NCBI RefSeq assembly: GCF_000194605.1
Contig: NC_015321.1
Location: 4,216,001-4,280,000 of the forward strand
DNA length: 64,000 bases
From: Fluviicola taffensis DSM 16823
GTDB taxonomy: Bacteria > Bacteroidota > Bacteroidia > Flavobacteriales_D > Crocinitomicaceae
Reading direction: 5' to 3'
Position 1 is the first letter of the stretch; each line of letters starts with the position of its first letter. Shown here piece by piece: positions 32,232-41,416 of the stretch. The translations under genes and the position numbers were made by a program. The notes below the pieces were generated by a model. It saw only the letters and a program-made list of their open reading frames with translations, had not been told where the DNA came from and did not search any database.

Positions 32232-34481
32232 TTAATAATTTAATGTCAGTCCAACTCCAAATCCCATATCGCTATCGTAGTGTGTTCTAATCCCCATATT
32301 TCTATTTATGATATAACGCAAGTCAACCATAAATTCTTTGTCTGTATTTACCATAAAACCAGCTCTTATTCTTTTCGTAATCGGTATATCTTCTCGCATT
32401 AAAGAAAGTCGAACAATTCCATCGTGATACACTTCTGCCTGAAAATTCACCAACATTGGAAGCGTGTACATAAACCCTAAACTTACAGCAGTTCTGTTGT
32501 CTTTTTTATTTACTTGTCCGAATAAATTTTCTTCTTGTTCATCAATTCCCATTTTTCTGTAACGCCAATCAAAACCAATAAACGGCATCAGCCATTGCAT
32601 TTTTCCAATGTATCGTCCTATATGTGTTTCGGTTTCATAGCCGTGCATATCATTGTAGCCTAAACGCCATTCTGAACCTATGCTCCAACGAGTGTTTTGT
32701 AACATTGCCATTCCATCGTTTCCGTTGGTAGCAAAATCGTTGTCTGCCATAAAATGAAATTTACGGTCGTCTGCAAATAGTTTACGTTGAGCCAATTTAG
32801 GATTTGTTATTAAAGGATTTGGAGCTTGATTTTCATAAGTAAATACTCTGCCCATACCACTCATCATATGGTAGAGAATATGACAGTGAAAAAACCAATC
32901 GCCTTCTACATTGGCGTTAAATTCCAATGTATCGGTTTCCATTGGCATAATGTCCACAACATTTTTTAAGGGTGCATTGGCGCCTTGACCATTGAGTAAA
33001 CGAAAATCGTGTCCGTGCAAGTGCATTGGATGTCGCATCATAGAGTTGTTATATAAAACGATACGAACATTTTCACCTTTTTTGATTAGAATTTTATCAG
33101 TTTCAGATATTACTCTATTATCTAAACTCCAAACATAGCGGTTCATATTTCCTGTTAGTGTAAATTTTAACTCTTTTACGGGTGCATCTTTTGGAAGTGA
33201 AGTATTGTTGGGTGATTTCAACATTGCATAGTTTAACGTAACAATATCTGCCAAAGCATTGGCGTTGTATCGGTTTGGGTCGTTATCACTTTGTTTTGGT
33301 TTGCTGTCTCCAGTAATTTCCGGATACATTACCACATTCATATCCATTTGATTTAGGCTCATATTCATTCCCATATCGTCCAAATCGCCATTCATTTTCA
33401 TCATATCATTCATCATCTTCATTCCTTCAAAATACTTCAATCTTGGTTGTGATGATTTCAGTTGTTTTATGCCGTTGCCAATGTATAATGATGCAGAATT
33501 GGTTCTGTCTTCGGTGGTTGCCAAAAATTCAAAAGCCGTATTTTCGGCAGGAATAGTTACAATAATATCGTAGGTTTCAGAAACAGCAATAATCAATCTA
33601 TCTACTTCAACAGGCTCTACATCGTTGCCATCATTAGCAACTACGGTAATTTTTCCACCTGCATAAGTAAGCCAAAAGTAAGATGAAGCACCACCATTTG
33701 AAATTCTTAAACGCACTTTGTCGCCTGCCTTTAATTCCTTTCCGTCAATTATTGAAAGGTCGGTAATGGATTTGCCATTCATCAATATTTTTTCGTAATA
33801 CACATCGCTTACATCCATTGCCAACATTCGTTTCCATTCGTTTTTGAGTTTAGTTTTGAAATGCCCAGCTTTAATGGCTTCTGCATAACTTTGAACGGCA
33901 TTTTTTTTCAATGCTGGGTAATCGTTGGCATTATGCAACATTCTGTGAATGTTTTCAGGTTTTAAGTCTGTCCATTCGCTTAATACAATGGGAACGGTAG
34001 GTAAATCATCAATTCCCTTTCGAAATGTTTTGTCATCAGATTTTTTGAGCATTATAAAATTGCCATACATTCCTATTTGTTCTTGCAAACCCGAATGACT
34101 GTGATACCAATGTGTGCCATTTTGAATAATTGGAAAACGGTAAACGTGTGTAGTATTTGGCTTGATTGGCATTTGCGTCAAATTAGGAACGCCATCTTCT
34201 TTGTTGGGTAAAAATAAGCCGTGCCAATGCAAAGATGTTTCTTCTTTAAGCAAATTATGAACGTAAATTTCTGCTGTGTCGCCTTCTGTAAAGACGAGCG
34301 TTGGCATAGGGATTTGTCCGTTTACGGCTATGGCTCTTTTGAATTTCCCAGTAAAGTTTACCAAAGTGTCTTTTACATAAAGGTCGTAACGAACTGTTTT
34401 TTGAGCGGATATATTATTACTGACCAATAGTAAAAATACTATCGGCAGCAATTTTTTTGAAAGAATATTTTGTAGAACCAT
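32232..34481 (-). CDS. Multicopper oxidase with C-terminal CopB-like barrel
   Basis: This 749-aa protein has an N-terminal signal peptide (ending NNISAQ, about 26). The oxidase part (30-560) carries all copper motifs: HWHG at 85-88, HWYHSHSG at 124-131, and C-terminal HPMHLHGH and HCHILYHMMSGM. A Met-rich stretch in the middle (MKMMNDMMKMNGDLDDMGMN, about 355-380) resembles the copper-binding insert of CueO/CopA. After about residue 570 the sequence (FHFMADNDFATNGNDG, then WSIGSEWRLGYND and further amphipathic strands to the end) resembles the outer-membrane CopB-type barrel. It probably oxidises Cu(I) in the periplasm and is the last gene of the copper cassette. Confidence 0.88.
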   Translation of the reverse strand: MVLQNILSKKLLPIVFLLLVSNNISAQKTVRYDLYVKDTLVNFTGKFKRAIAVNGQIPMPTLVFTEGDTAEIYVHNLLKEETSLHWHGLFLPNKEDGVPNLTQMPIKPNTTHVYRFPIIQNGTHWYHSHSGLQEQIGMYGNFIMLKKSDDKTFRKGIDDLPTVPIVLSEWTDLKPENIHRMLHNANDYPALKKNAVQSYAEAIKAGHFKTKLKNEWKRMLAMDVSDVYYEKILMNGKSITDLSIIDGKELKAGDKVRLRISNGGASSYFWLTYAGGKITVVANDGNDVEPVEVDRLIIAVSETYDIIVTIPAENTAFEFLATTEDRTNSASLYIGNGIKQLKSSQPRLKYFEGMKMMNDMMKMNGDLDDMGMNMSLNQMDMNVVMYPEITGDSKPKQSDNDPNRYNANALADIVTLNYAMLKSPNNTSLPKDAPVKELKFTLTGNMNRYVWSLDNRVISETDKILIKKGENVRIVLYNNSMMRHPMHLHGHDFRLLNGQGANAPLKNVVDIMPMETDTLEFNANVEGDWFFHCHILYHMMSGMGRVFTYENQAPNPLITNPKLAQRKLFADDRKFHFMADNDFATNGNDGMAMLQNTRWSIGSEWRLGYNDMHGYETETHIGRYIGKMQWLMPFIGFDWRYRKMGIDEQEENLFGQVNKKDNRTAVSLGFMYTLPMLVNFQAEVYHDGIVRLSLMREDIPITKRIRAGFMVNTDKEFMVDLRYIINRNMGIRTHYDSDMGFGVGLTLNY

Positions 34482-34547
34482 TTTAAGATTTTCATTTGTT
34501 GAGTTTAAGAAATGGCGTAACCGTTTTCGATTACGCCAAATTGGAGT

Positions 34548-35402
34548 TTATTTAATGGTTTCTACTGTTTTGCCACAAGTAAGCATTTGCGAACCGTAGT
34601 ATGGATTTTTTACTGCGTTTTCTTTGCTCAACCAATTTGCTCCTTTACCATCGTTATACATTGGGCAATTTTGATAGTATATAGAATAATCCTGTTTACT
34701 GACTTTGAGCAAAGCATAAAAGTTTGCTGACAAATCCATAAAAACGACACGCTGTTTTTCTATAATTGTAGTAGCTGCAATTTTTTCGGTATTTGATTTT
34801 AAACTACTCATCACTTTCATCCAAACAGTGTGTTCTTCTGATGAGAGTTTTTCCATTTTAACCGAATTGATATTTGCAAGTACGTCTTTAGCTAATGTTG
34901 AAACTAATTTACCGTCTGATTTTACCAAAGCATCTTTTAAAGCAAAGTAACTTTCGAAAATCGTTTTCAGTTGATTTACTTCTTGCTTCGTTTCAACTAC
35001 GTTTTCTTGATTGTGCATTGAGTGGTCTTCAATAACTGCGGTTGAAACAATTGCAGTTTTCTTTACCCTTTCGTATTGGCAACATCCAGCAAGTTTACTA
35101 TACACATCATCTGGAGCGAGGAATTTGTCGCTATCATAACCAGCCAAAGCAATGCGTTTCAAGATTTCATCTTGATTTGTTTTGATACTGTCGTAAGTTA
35201 TTGTTGCCATTTTGCTGTCTTTGTTCCATTCTACGTTAGCAACTTTCTTTACATTTCCTGCTGTTTCAATCGTCTTTTCACACATTTCGCAATTGCCATA
35301 AATTTTCACGATCTCGGTTTTTGCATTTTTAATTTGAGCGTTGCAAGAGGAGGATGAAAACAGCAATAAAGTTGCAGCTGATATTTTTGATACTATGTTC
35401 AT
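34548..35402 (-). CDS. Lipoprotein with heavy-metal-associated and DUF3347 domains
   Basis: This 284-aa protein has a signal ending SSSSC (Cys20, likely lipid-modified). An HMA metal-binding domain follows with CxxC at Cys38/Cys41 (GNCEMCEKTI), and a DUF3347-type domain from about 145 (LKTIFESYFALKDALVKSDG) whose C-terminal motif IYYQNCPMYNDGKGANWL is typical of periplasmic copper-binding modules. It should bind copper in the periplasm and pass it on. It sits between the HMA chaperone and the multicopper oxidase. Confidence 0.85.
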   Translation of the reverse strand: MNIVSKISAATLLLFSSSSCNAQIKNAKTEIVKIYGNCEMCEKTIETAGNVKKVANVEWNKDSKMATITYDSIKTNQDEILKRIALAGYDSDKFLAPDDVYSKLAGCCQYERVKKTAIVSTAVIEDHSMHNQENVVETKQEVNQLKTIFESYFALKDALVKSDGKLVSTLAKDVLANINSVKMEKLSSEEHTVWMKVMSSLKSNTEKIAATTIIEKQRVVFMDLSANFYALLKVSKQDYSIYYQNCPMYNDGKGANWLSKENAVKNPYYGSQMLTCGKTVETIK

Positions 35403-35412
35403 ATCTGTTTTT

Positions 35413-35640
35413 TTATTGGGTTAATAATTCAATTTTAAATCCTGCATCTTGCACCTTTTGGATTACTTCTTCTTCGGTAATTCCTTCGGAATGCACAGAA
35501 AGAATTTTGTCTTTGTTTGCAGTGTCCACATCCCAATGGCAAATTCCGTTTGCATCATTTAGAAATGGAGTTACCTTTTCCACACATCCACTACAGTTGA
35601 TGTTGGTTTTGAATTTTAATGTTTTATCGTTCGTTTTCAT
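35413..35640 (-). CDS. Copper chaperone, HMA domain (CopZ-like)
   Basis: This 75-aa soluble protein is a single HMA fold with CxxC at Cys16/Cys19 (NINCSGCVEKV). It very likely carries Cu(I) in the cytosol to the P-type ATPase encoded upstream. It is 10 nt before the HMA/DUF3347 gene. Confidence 0.88.
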   Translation of the reverse strand: MKTNDKTLKFKTNINCSGCVEKVTPFLNDANGICHWDVDTANKDKILSVHSEGITEEEVIQKVQDAGFKIELLTQ

Positions 35641-35737
35641 TTTAATGTTTGTTTAAATTATATACTGCAAATTTCGATAGCATTCAAACTAAATACATTA
35701 CTGTATTTTTGAATTGATTTGTAACATTTACGTCTGC

Positions 35738-38149
35738 TTATTTTTTATACTTCAACCACAGACTATTACTTACTACACTTAAACTGCTCAATGCCATTGC
35801 CGCACCTGCAATCATCGGGTTGAGTAAGAAACCGTTAAACGGGTATAAAATCCCTGCTGCAATTGGAATACCAATCAAATTGTAAATAAATGCCCAAAAC
35901 AGGTTTTGTTTAATGGTGCGAACTGTTGATTTTGATAAATGAATTGCTTCGGGAATTTTTGTAAGGTCTGATGAAATGATAGTCATTTTAGCTACATCCA
36001 TTGCAATGTCGCTTCCTTTGCCCATTGCTATACTCACGTCTGCTTGTGCCAATGCTGTGCTGTCATTGATACCATCGCCAACCATCGCTATAACCTTTCC
36101 TTGTTGCTGCAATTGTTTAACGAATGCAGCTTTATGTTCAGGCAGTACTTCTGCTTTGTAATGTTTGATACCAACTTTTTCTGAAACAGCTTTGGCTGTC
36201 ATTTCATTGTCGCCTGTGAGCATATAAACTTCAATGCCTGATAGCTGTAATTCTTCAATTGCCTTTTTAGAAGTTGCTTTAATCTGGTCAGCTATTGCTA
36301 ATATGGCTATTGTTTTTTTCGTATTGGCAAACCAAATTACTGTTTTGGCTTCATTGCCCCATTGATTGGCTTTTTGAGCAACCGCATTTTCAATCAAAAT
36401 TTCATTTTCTTGTATCAGTCTTTTGTTTCCAATGAAATAAGTTATACCGTCAATCTCAGCTTTTGCTCCTTTTCCTGTGATACTTTCAAATTGAGTTATT
36501 GAAACGGTATTCTGATTTTTTAAATGAGAAACAACCGCATCTGCCAATGGGTGTTCAGATTGTTTTTCAATGCTGAATAGTATTTGTTTTAATATCGGGG
36601 TTTCTTCAGTCCAAAAATCATTCGTTACAACAGGTTTACCTTCTGTGATGGTTCCTGTTTTATCGAGTATTACAGCATTTACCTTTTTTGCTAACTCAAG
36701 ACTTTCTGCATCTTTAATTAAGATTCCTTTTTCAGCTCCTTTGCCCACACCAACCATAATTGCAGTCGGAGTAGCTAAACCTAAAGCACAAGGACAGGCA
36801 ATAACCAATACGGTAATAAGAGCTAACAATCCCTGAGTAAAGCCATTGTCTCCGCCAAAGATGTTCCATACTATAAATGAAGCAACGGCAATTACAATTA
36901 CAATGGGCACGAAAATTCCTGCAATTTTATCCACCAATTTTTGGACAGGAGCTTTACTGCCTTGTGCGTCTTGCACCATTTTGATAATGTGTGCAAGCAT
37001 AGTTTCACTGCCTACTTTATCGGCTTTAAATTGGAAGCTACCTTTTTGATTAATAGTTCCCGCAAATACTTTGTCGTTTTCATTTTTCAACACAGGAACA
37101 GGCTCACCGCTCAACATACTTTCGTCAACAAAAGAGTTTCCGTTAATTACTATTCCATCTACCGCAATTTGCTCGCCTGGTTTTACCACAATTGTATTAC
37201 CTATTTCAACTTGCTCAATGGGGATTTCCATTTGATAACCACCATCCTGTACAATCGTTACTGTTTTTGGCTGTAAACCCATCAATTTCTTTATTGCAGA
37301 TGAAGTATTTCCTTTGGCTTTTTCTTCCAATAGTTTACCCAATAATATAAAGCCAATGATAACAGATGCAGCTTCAAAATAAACGTGAGCGTGTAATCCC
37401 CTTTCGTGCCAAAATTCAGGAAACAGTGTGTTGAAAACACTGAAAATGTAAGCAACACCTGTGCTTAATGCCACCAAAGTATCCATATTGGCAGATCGAT
37501 GTTTGGCTTGTTTCCAAGCATTGATGTAAAAATCTCTCCCTAACCAAAATAAAACTGGGGTACTTAAAAACCACATTATTTCATTCGCAAAGGGCATATT
37601 CATAAAAAACATTCCGATTACTACTACAGGAATGGATAGTATCAACGCCCAATAGGTTTTCTTTTTGAGAGTTTTAAAGTTTTCTTTCTGAATATGCTCA
37701 ATGGTCTCATCACCAGAAGGACTTTCATCAATTAACAAATCGTAACCAATACTTTGAACAACTTTTCTCAAATGCTCTACTTGTATCAAACTCGGTATAA
37801 ATTCTACTGAGACCTTTGCATTTGCATAATTCACGCTTGCATTCACAACTCCTGCCTGAGATTTAAGCATACTCTCCACACTAACCGCACAAGAAGCACA
37901 CGTCATTTGTAATACAGGGAATGATTTCTTTACGGTAGTTACTCCATAACCCAAATCTCGAATAGTTTTTACAGCTTCTGAAACTGTTTCCTGATTTTGA
38001 GTTTCAATGATTGCTTCCTTATTGTTGAGTTCCACTCGGTGTGATTCAACACCATTAAGTTTTGCCAATCCATTGTCCACGATTAAAGCACAGTGTTCGC
38101 TGTCAACGCCTGCAAGTGGTATCCTAAATTCATTATTATTTGTTGCCAT
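35738..38149 (-). CDS. copA: Copper-exporting P1B-type ATPase
   Basis: This 803-aa protein has two N-terminal HMA-like domains: the first degenerate (residues 10-70, no CxxC), the second with Cys84/Cys87 (MTCASCAVSV). Transmembrane pairs follow, with the CPC ion-path motif (ACPCALGLATPTA), the phosphorylation site DKTGTITEG, the HP motif (SEHPLADAV) and GDGINDSTALAQADVSIAMG. The C-terminal helices contain YNLIGIPIAAGILYP and MALSSLSVVSNSLWL, typical Cu(I) exporter signatures. A promoter-like CACCTTTG lies at 38173-38180. It pumps Cu(I) out of the cytosol. Confidence 0.95.
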   Translation of the reverse strand: MATNNNEFRIPLAGVDSEHCALIVDNGLAKLNGVESHRVELNNKEAIIETQNQETVSEAVKTIRDLGYGVTTVKKSFPVLQMTCASCAVSVESMLKSQAGVVNASVNYANAKVSVEFIPSLIQVEHLRKVVQSIGYDLLIDESPSGDETIEHIQKENFKTLKKKTYWALILSIPVVVIGMFFMNMPFANEIMWFLSTPVLFWLGRDFYINAWKQAKHRSANMDTLVALSTGVAYIFSVFNTLFPEFWHERGLHAHVYFEAASVIIGFILLGKLLEEKAKGNTSSAIKKLMGLQPKTVTIVQDGGYQMEIPIEQVEIGNTIVVKPGEQIAVDGIVINGNSFVDESMLSGEPVPVLKNENDKVFAGTINQKGSFQFKADKVGSETMLAHIIKMVQDAQGSKAPVQKLVDKIAGIFVPIVIVIAVASFIVWNIFGGDNGFTQGLLALITVLVIACPCALGLATPTAIMVGVGKGAEKGILIKDAESLELAKKVNAVILDKTGTITEGKPVVTNDFWTEETPILKQILFSIEKQSEHPLADAVVSHLKNQNTVSITQFESITGKGAKAEIDGITYFIGNKRLIQENEILIENAVAQKANQWGNEAKTVIWFANTKKTIAILAIADQIKATSKKAIEELQLSGIEVYMLTGDNEMTAKAVSEKVGIKHYKAEVLPEHKAAFVKQLQQQGKVIAMVGDGINDSTALAQADVSIAMGKGSDIAMDVAKMTIISSDLTKIPEAIHLSKSTVRTIKQNLFWAFIYNLIGIPIAAGILYPFNGFLLNPMIAGAAMALSSLSVVSNSLWLKYKK

Positions 38150-38232
38150 ACCTTTTTTATTTAATTACAAGGCAAAGGTGGAAACATTACATTTCTAACC
38201 CGTTACCTGATTTTGGATTGTATTTGTAACAT

Positions 38233-38793
38233 TTACACTTCGTCTAGTGGTTTGCGCTTTATTTCCTTGATATTCTTAAAGTGAGTAGGGGTAAGTCCTG
38301 TAACTTTTTTAAACTGATTGCTCAAATAGCCAACGCTCGAATAATTCATTTGATAAGCGATTTCGCTTAATGATAATTCGTCATAAACCAAAAGTTCTTT
38401 CACCTTCTCAATTTTTTGAGCAATGAAATATTTTTCTATAGTTGTTCCTTCAACTTCTGAAAACAGGTTTGATAAATAAGTATAATCGTGATGAAGCTTA
38501 CTGCTCAAATAGTCAGATAAATTGGATTTTAATTCGCTGTTATTTTGATGTATAATTTCAATAATGTATGATTTAATTTGTCCGATTAGACGACTTTTTT
38601 TGTCATCTATCAATTCAAACCCGAACGTTTTTAGATGATTGTCAAGGTTAGTTTTTTCCGTTTCAGTCAAGTCGTTTTTGAGTTCAACTTCACCTAAACT
38701 AATATTCAAAGTATGAATACCTAGTTTCTCTAATTCATTTTTGACTACCATTATGCAACGATTGCAAACCATATTTTTGATATAAATTTTCAT
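38233..38793 (-). CDS. AraC-family regulator with N-terminal HMA-like metal site
   Basis: This 186-aa protein has an HMA-like N-terminus with CxxC at Cys10/Cys13 (MVCNRCIMVV) and a C-terminal AraC DNA-binding domain (SLSEIAYQMNYSSVGYLSNQFKKVTGLTP). The combination is common beside copper ATPases in Bacteroidota, so it is likely a copper-responsive regulator of this operon. It is the first gene of the copper cassette, 83 nt upstream of copA. Confidence 0.88.
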   Translation of the reverse strand: MKIYIKNMVCNRCIMVVKNELEKLGIHTLNISLGEVELKNDLTETEKTNLDNHLKTFGFELIDDKKSRLIGQIKSYIIEIIHQNNSELKSNLSDYLSSKLHHDYTYLSNLFSEVEGTTIEKYFIAQKIEKVKELLVYDELSLSEIAYQMNYSSVGYLSNQFKKVTGLTPTHFKNIKEIKRKPLDEV

Positions 38794-38825
38794 ACGTTAA
38801 TGTTTATGTCGTGCGTTGGCAAAAA

Positions 38826-38890
38826 AGTGGCTCTTTTGGTTTTGCTGAAGGTTCGGCTTTGTGTGACGGGGCAAAACCAAATGTGCCACT
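38826..38890. repeat. Inner hairpin family, copy 4
   Basis: AGTGGC/GCCACT and TTTTGGTTTTGC/GCAAAACCAAA pair around a loop with TCGGCTTTGTGTG. It lies 32 nt upstream of the AraC start, at the opposite end of the operon from copy 3. Confidence 0.75.
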
Positions 38891-38903
38891 TGTGCGGCTG
38901 GCT

Positions 38904-38946
38904 AAAATTGTTTTTAAAAAAGTGCGGTGGAAAAAAAATAAAAAAA
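38904..38946. repeat. AT-rich inverted repeat, right end of copper cassette
   Basis: AAAATTGTTTTTAAAAAA, spacer GTGCGGTGG, then an A-rich block; inverted relative to 32093-32137. The preceding GCGGCTGGCT is shared with the RND cassette at about 27338-27346. Confidence 0.6.
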
Positions 38947-39099
38947 CATTGGGGCGGCTTGAGTGTCGGATTACTCGCTGTCCCGTTTCAATATGGTCTG
39001 TATGTTTTTGGTCACCTGTCAAAATGGTTTGTTTTTGTTTTAATGTTTAAATTTTGGTCGGTCTATCGTCTTTGGAACGGTCGTCCTACCATTGGCTAT
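38947..39099. other. 5' non-coding end of the copper cassette
   Basis: No gene is seen. It holds GGCTTGAGTGTCGG (as in the RND cassette) and the GGTCGTCCTA word at 39079-39088, followed by the cassette end ATTGGCTATAAC. Confidence 0.4.
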
Positions 39100-39169
39100 A
39101 ACGTTTCTCAACTAGGAGACGCGGGCTTCTCGGTTGTGGTTGTTCAGCCCGTGGCTTTTAGCTGATGTT
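39100..39169. repeat. Cassette boundary palindrome 15 (short class, 70 bp)
   Basis: The A-type body is joined to the copper cassette (left core GGCTATAAC). It is the fourth different neighbour context for this body once the repeats at 12894 and 41332 are counted together. Confidence 0.8.
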
Positions 39170-39184
39170 AGCAACATCCTTTTG

Positions 39185-39919
39185 TCATTTGTAAGTAACT
39201 TCATGATTTGTATACTGCATTTGTGTATAATGATAACATTTACTGTTTACATTTCGAGTATAGTATTCGGTTTTTCCTTCTAAATCCGTTGCGTTCAAGG
39301 TAATTTTTATTTGGCAATTCCCTTTATATTTAAAATACGGTGAGTTACCTTTCTTAGTCGGATCGGAAACAGTATAGACACCATCTTTCTCAAGTTCTTT
39401 GTCCATGTAAATTTCAATGAAAAACTTTAACCTGTAACCATTGATGTCTAATTCCAAGTCAGCGTTTGTCGATGTATGGGTTAGTACGTTATTACTGCTA
39501 AGTTTAAGGGGAGAGTCGGAACTTAGATCTTCTAGCTTGTATTTTAGTGAAGACCGTCCATTCTCGTTTTCAGAAAGTAAATTCTTCAAATCTTTTGAAT
39601 CAATGGTAACCTCCTGATACTTATAATCAAATCGATTTATATCCTTCAGTATATTTGATTGCAATTCTGTAATAACTCCTCCACTCACAAACCCTTTACC
39701 AAAGACGCTATCACAAAGTGAGGAAATATTCTGCTTGATGCAATTTTGTATATTCTCTTTGAAAACATAGATAGCATCACTCGGGCTGCTCAATTTATCT
39801 TGAGAAGTTTCGATGGCTTTTTCATCGTAATTTCTTTTTGATAGATTTAAACCTTTTCTTTCTTGATGTGAACAAGAAAATAAAGTAACTAGGGTTATTG
39901 CAATGCAGAAGTATTTCAT
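39185..39919 (-). CDS. Cassette A lipoprotein, copy 4
   Basis: The protein is identical to copies 1-3. It begins the second A-B-A block (39100-42174), which mirrors 10662-13736 at an offset of 28438 bp. Confidence 0.75.
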   Translation of the reverse strand: MKYFCIAITLVTLFSCSHQERKGLNLSKRNYDEKAIETSQDKLSSPSDAIYVFKENIQNCIKQNISSLCDSVFGKGFVSGGVITELQSNILKDINRFDYKYQEVTIDSKDLKNLLSENENGRSSLKYKLEDLSSDSPLKLSSNNVLTHTSTNADLELDINGYRLKFFIEIYMDKELEKDGVYTVSDPTKKGNSPYFKYKGNCQIKITLNATDLEGKTEYYTRNVNSKCYHYTQMQYTNHEVTYK

Positions 39920-39939
39920 TTATGGTTTTAATTGTTGCT

Positions 39940-40062
39940 AACGGTCTCGGCTATGAGTAGTTGCGTGTGTTAGCACTTAACTTTGCAAGGACACACCAAA
40001 CTGAAAATCCGCGAGGATTTTCAGAAGTAGGCGAGAATAAGCAATTACTTATAGCCATTGTT
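39940..40062. repeat. Cassette boundary palindrome 16 (123 bp)
   Basis: Copy of the site at 5729-5851. Confidence 0.8.
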
Positions 40063-40096
40063 GTACAACGTTATATGTATTTTGAACAATATCCAA

Positions 40097-41212
40097 TTAA
40101 TATTTAATTATTTTCTTGATATTATATGTATTATCTTTCAAATTAACCTTAACAAAATAAAGCCCTGTATTAAGCTCTGAAACATTTATGTTTTCGTTAT
40201 ATCCTCGATAGACAAGTGCAGACCTAGAATCATAAATTTCAATTGAAGTAAATTCTGAGTTGTCAATGTAAAGCACATCTTTGACAGGATTTGGATATAC
40301 ATTAACTACTCTAGTTACCTGTTCTTTAATAGATAAAATATCATCATTTGTTGTAAATGAAACTAATTTTGCATTATCGGATATGGAACTGATACTAAAT
40401 GATTCGGATGTAATAAAATAGCTGTTGTCTCCAATATATGTTATAGCTTCTGTTTGCTCAAACCCTAAGCTAGTAAGTGATGTTTGTGTATTAGTGCCTG
40501 AAAAAACATCATTATTTGTGAAGTTTTCAGAAACCCAAATAAAAGGTTGTAAAATTGAATTATACCCAATTAAATATACTTTTTCTGTTGATGGATTGTA
40601 AGTAGCTCCTGTTATTCTCCCTCCACTTGATAAAGTTGTTGGTAATGGGCTAACATTAAATGTTCCGCTGTTTTTTGGGATTGAGTAAGCTTTTGTTGTG
40701 CCATTAACCCAATTTTTAGTAAACAAAATCAAGTTATTTGTATCAATAGAAATTAGAGCTTCTGCATCCCATTCTGTGTTATTAGGGGTAGGGGCAAAAT
40801 CAGCTTGATCGAAATAGTTAAAGTTTATGATTTCAGCTGTTACATTAGTGGAACTTAGATAATCAATTTTATTTATTTTATAAATTTTTAAATTTGTTCT
40901 ATCTCCATTGTTGTTGCCTATATCGCCAATATATATTGATGTTTCATCTTGTGCAATATCTTCCCAATCTATATTGGTGGCGTTAGTAACGTTAACTGTT
41001 CTTGCAACTAATCCAGAAATCGTATCTAATTCATAAAGTTTATTTTCATTACCCGAATCATTATGAGTAATAAGTTTATCATTAAAAAAGATAGCTCCAG
41101 ATGATTCACTCAATATTATTGGTAAATTAAACTTTACTTGAACGTTGGCTATTTGAGGAAAGGCATTGAATGTTCCTAAAATAAATGTTGTTACTAAGAT
41201 TACTTTTTTCAT
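40097..41212 (-). CDS. Cassette B secreted T9SS protein, copy 3
   Basis: The protein is identical to that at 5886-7001, with signal peptide and C-terminal type A sorting domain intact. Confidence 0.8.
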   Translation of the reverse strand: MKKVILVTTFILGTFNAFPQIANVQVKFNLPIILSESSGAIFFNDKLITHNDSGNENKLYELDTISGLVARTVNVTNATNIDWEDIAQDETSIYIGDIGNNNGDRTNLKIYKINKIDYLSSTNVTAEIINFNYFDQADFAPTPNNTEWDAEALISIDTNNLILFTKNWVNGTTKAYSIPKNSGTFNVSPLPTTLSSGGRITGATYNPSTEKVYLIGYNSILQPFIWVSENFTNNDVFSGTNTQTSLTSLGFEQTEAITYIGDNSYFITSESFSISSISDNAKLVSFTTNDDILSIKEQVTRVVNVYPNPVKDVLYIDNSEFTSIEIYDSRSALVYRGYNENINVSELNTGLYFVKVNLKDNTYNIKKIIKY

Positions 41213-41331
41213 AAGTATTAATCCTTAAAATAAGTTTTGGTTAAAAAATTCTACGTGTAATATAAATATGTTCATTTGAGTTTAATTATCAACTAGTTCA
41301 TTTTGTGATATCTTTCATTTTAATGTTGTAC

Positions 41332-41401
41332 AACGTTTCTCAACTAGGAGACGCGGGCTTCTCGGTTGTGGTTGTTCAGCCCGTGGCTTTTAGCTGATGT
41401 T
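41332..41401. repeat. Cassette boundary palindrome 17 (short class, 70 bp)
   Basis: Same as the site at 12894: A-type body joined to cassette B. Confidence 0.8.
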
Positions 41402-41416
41402 AGCAACATCCTTTTG

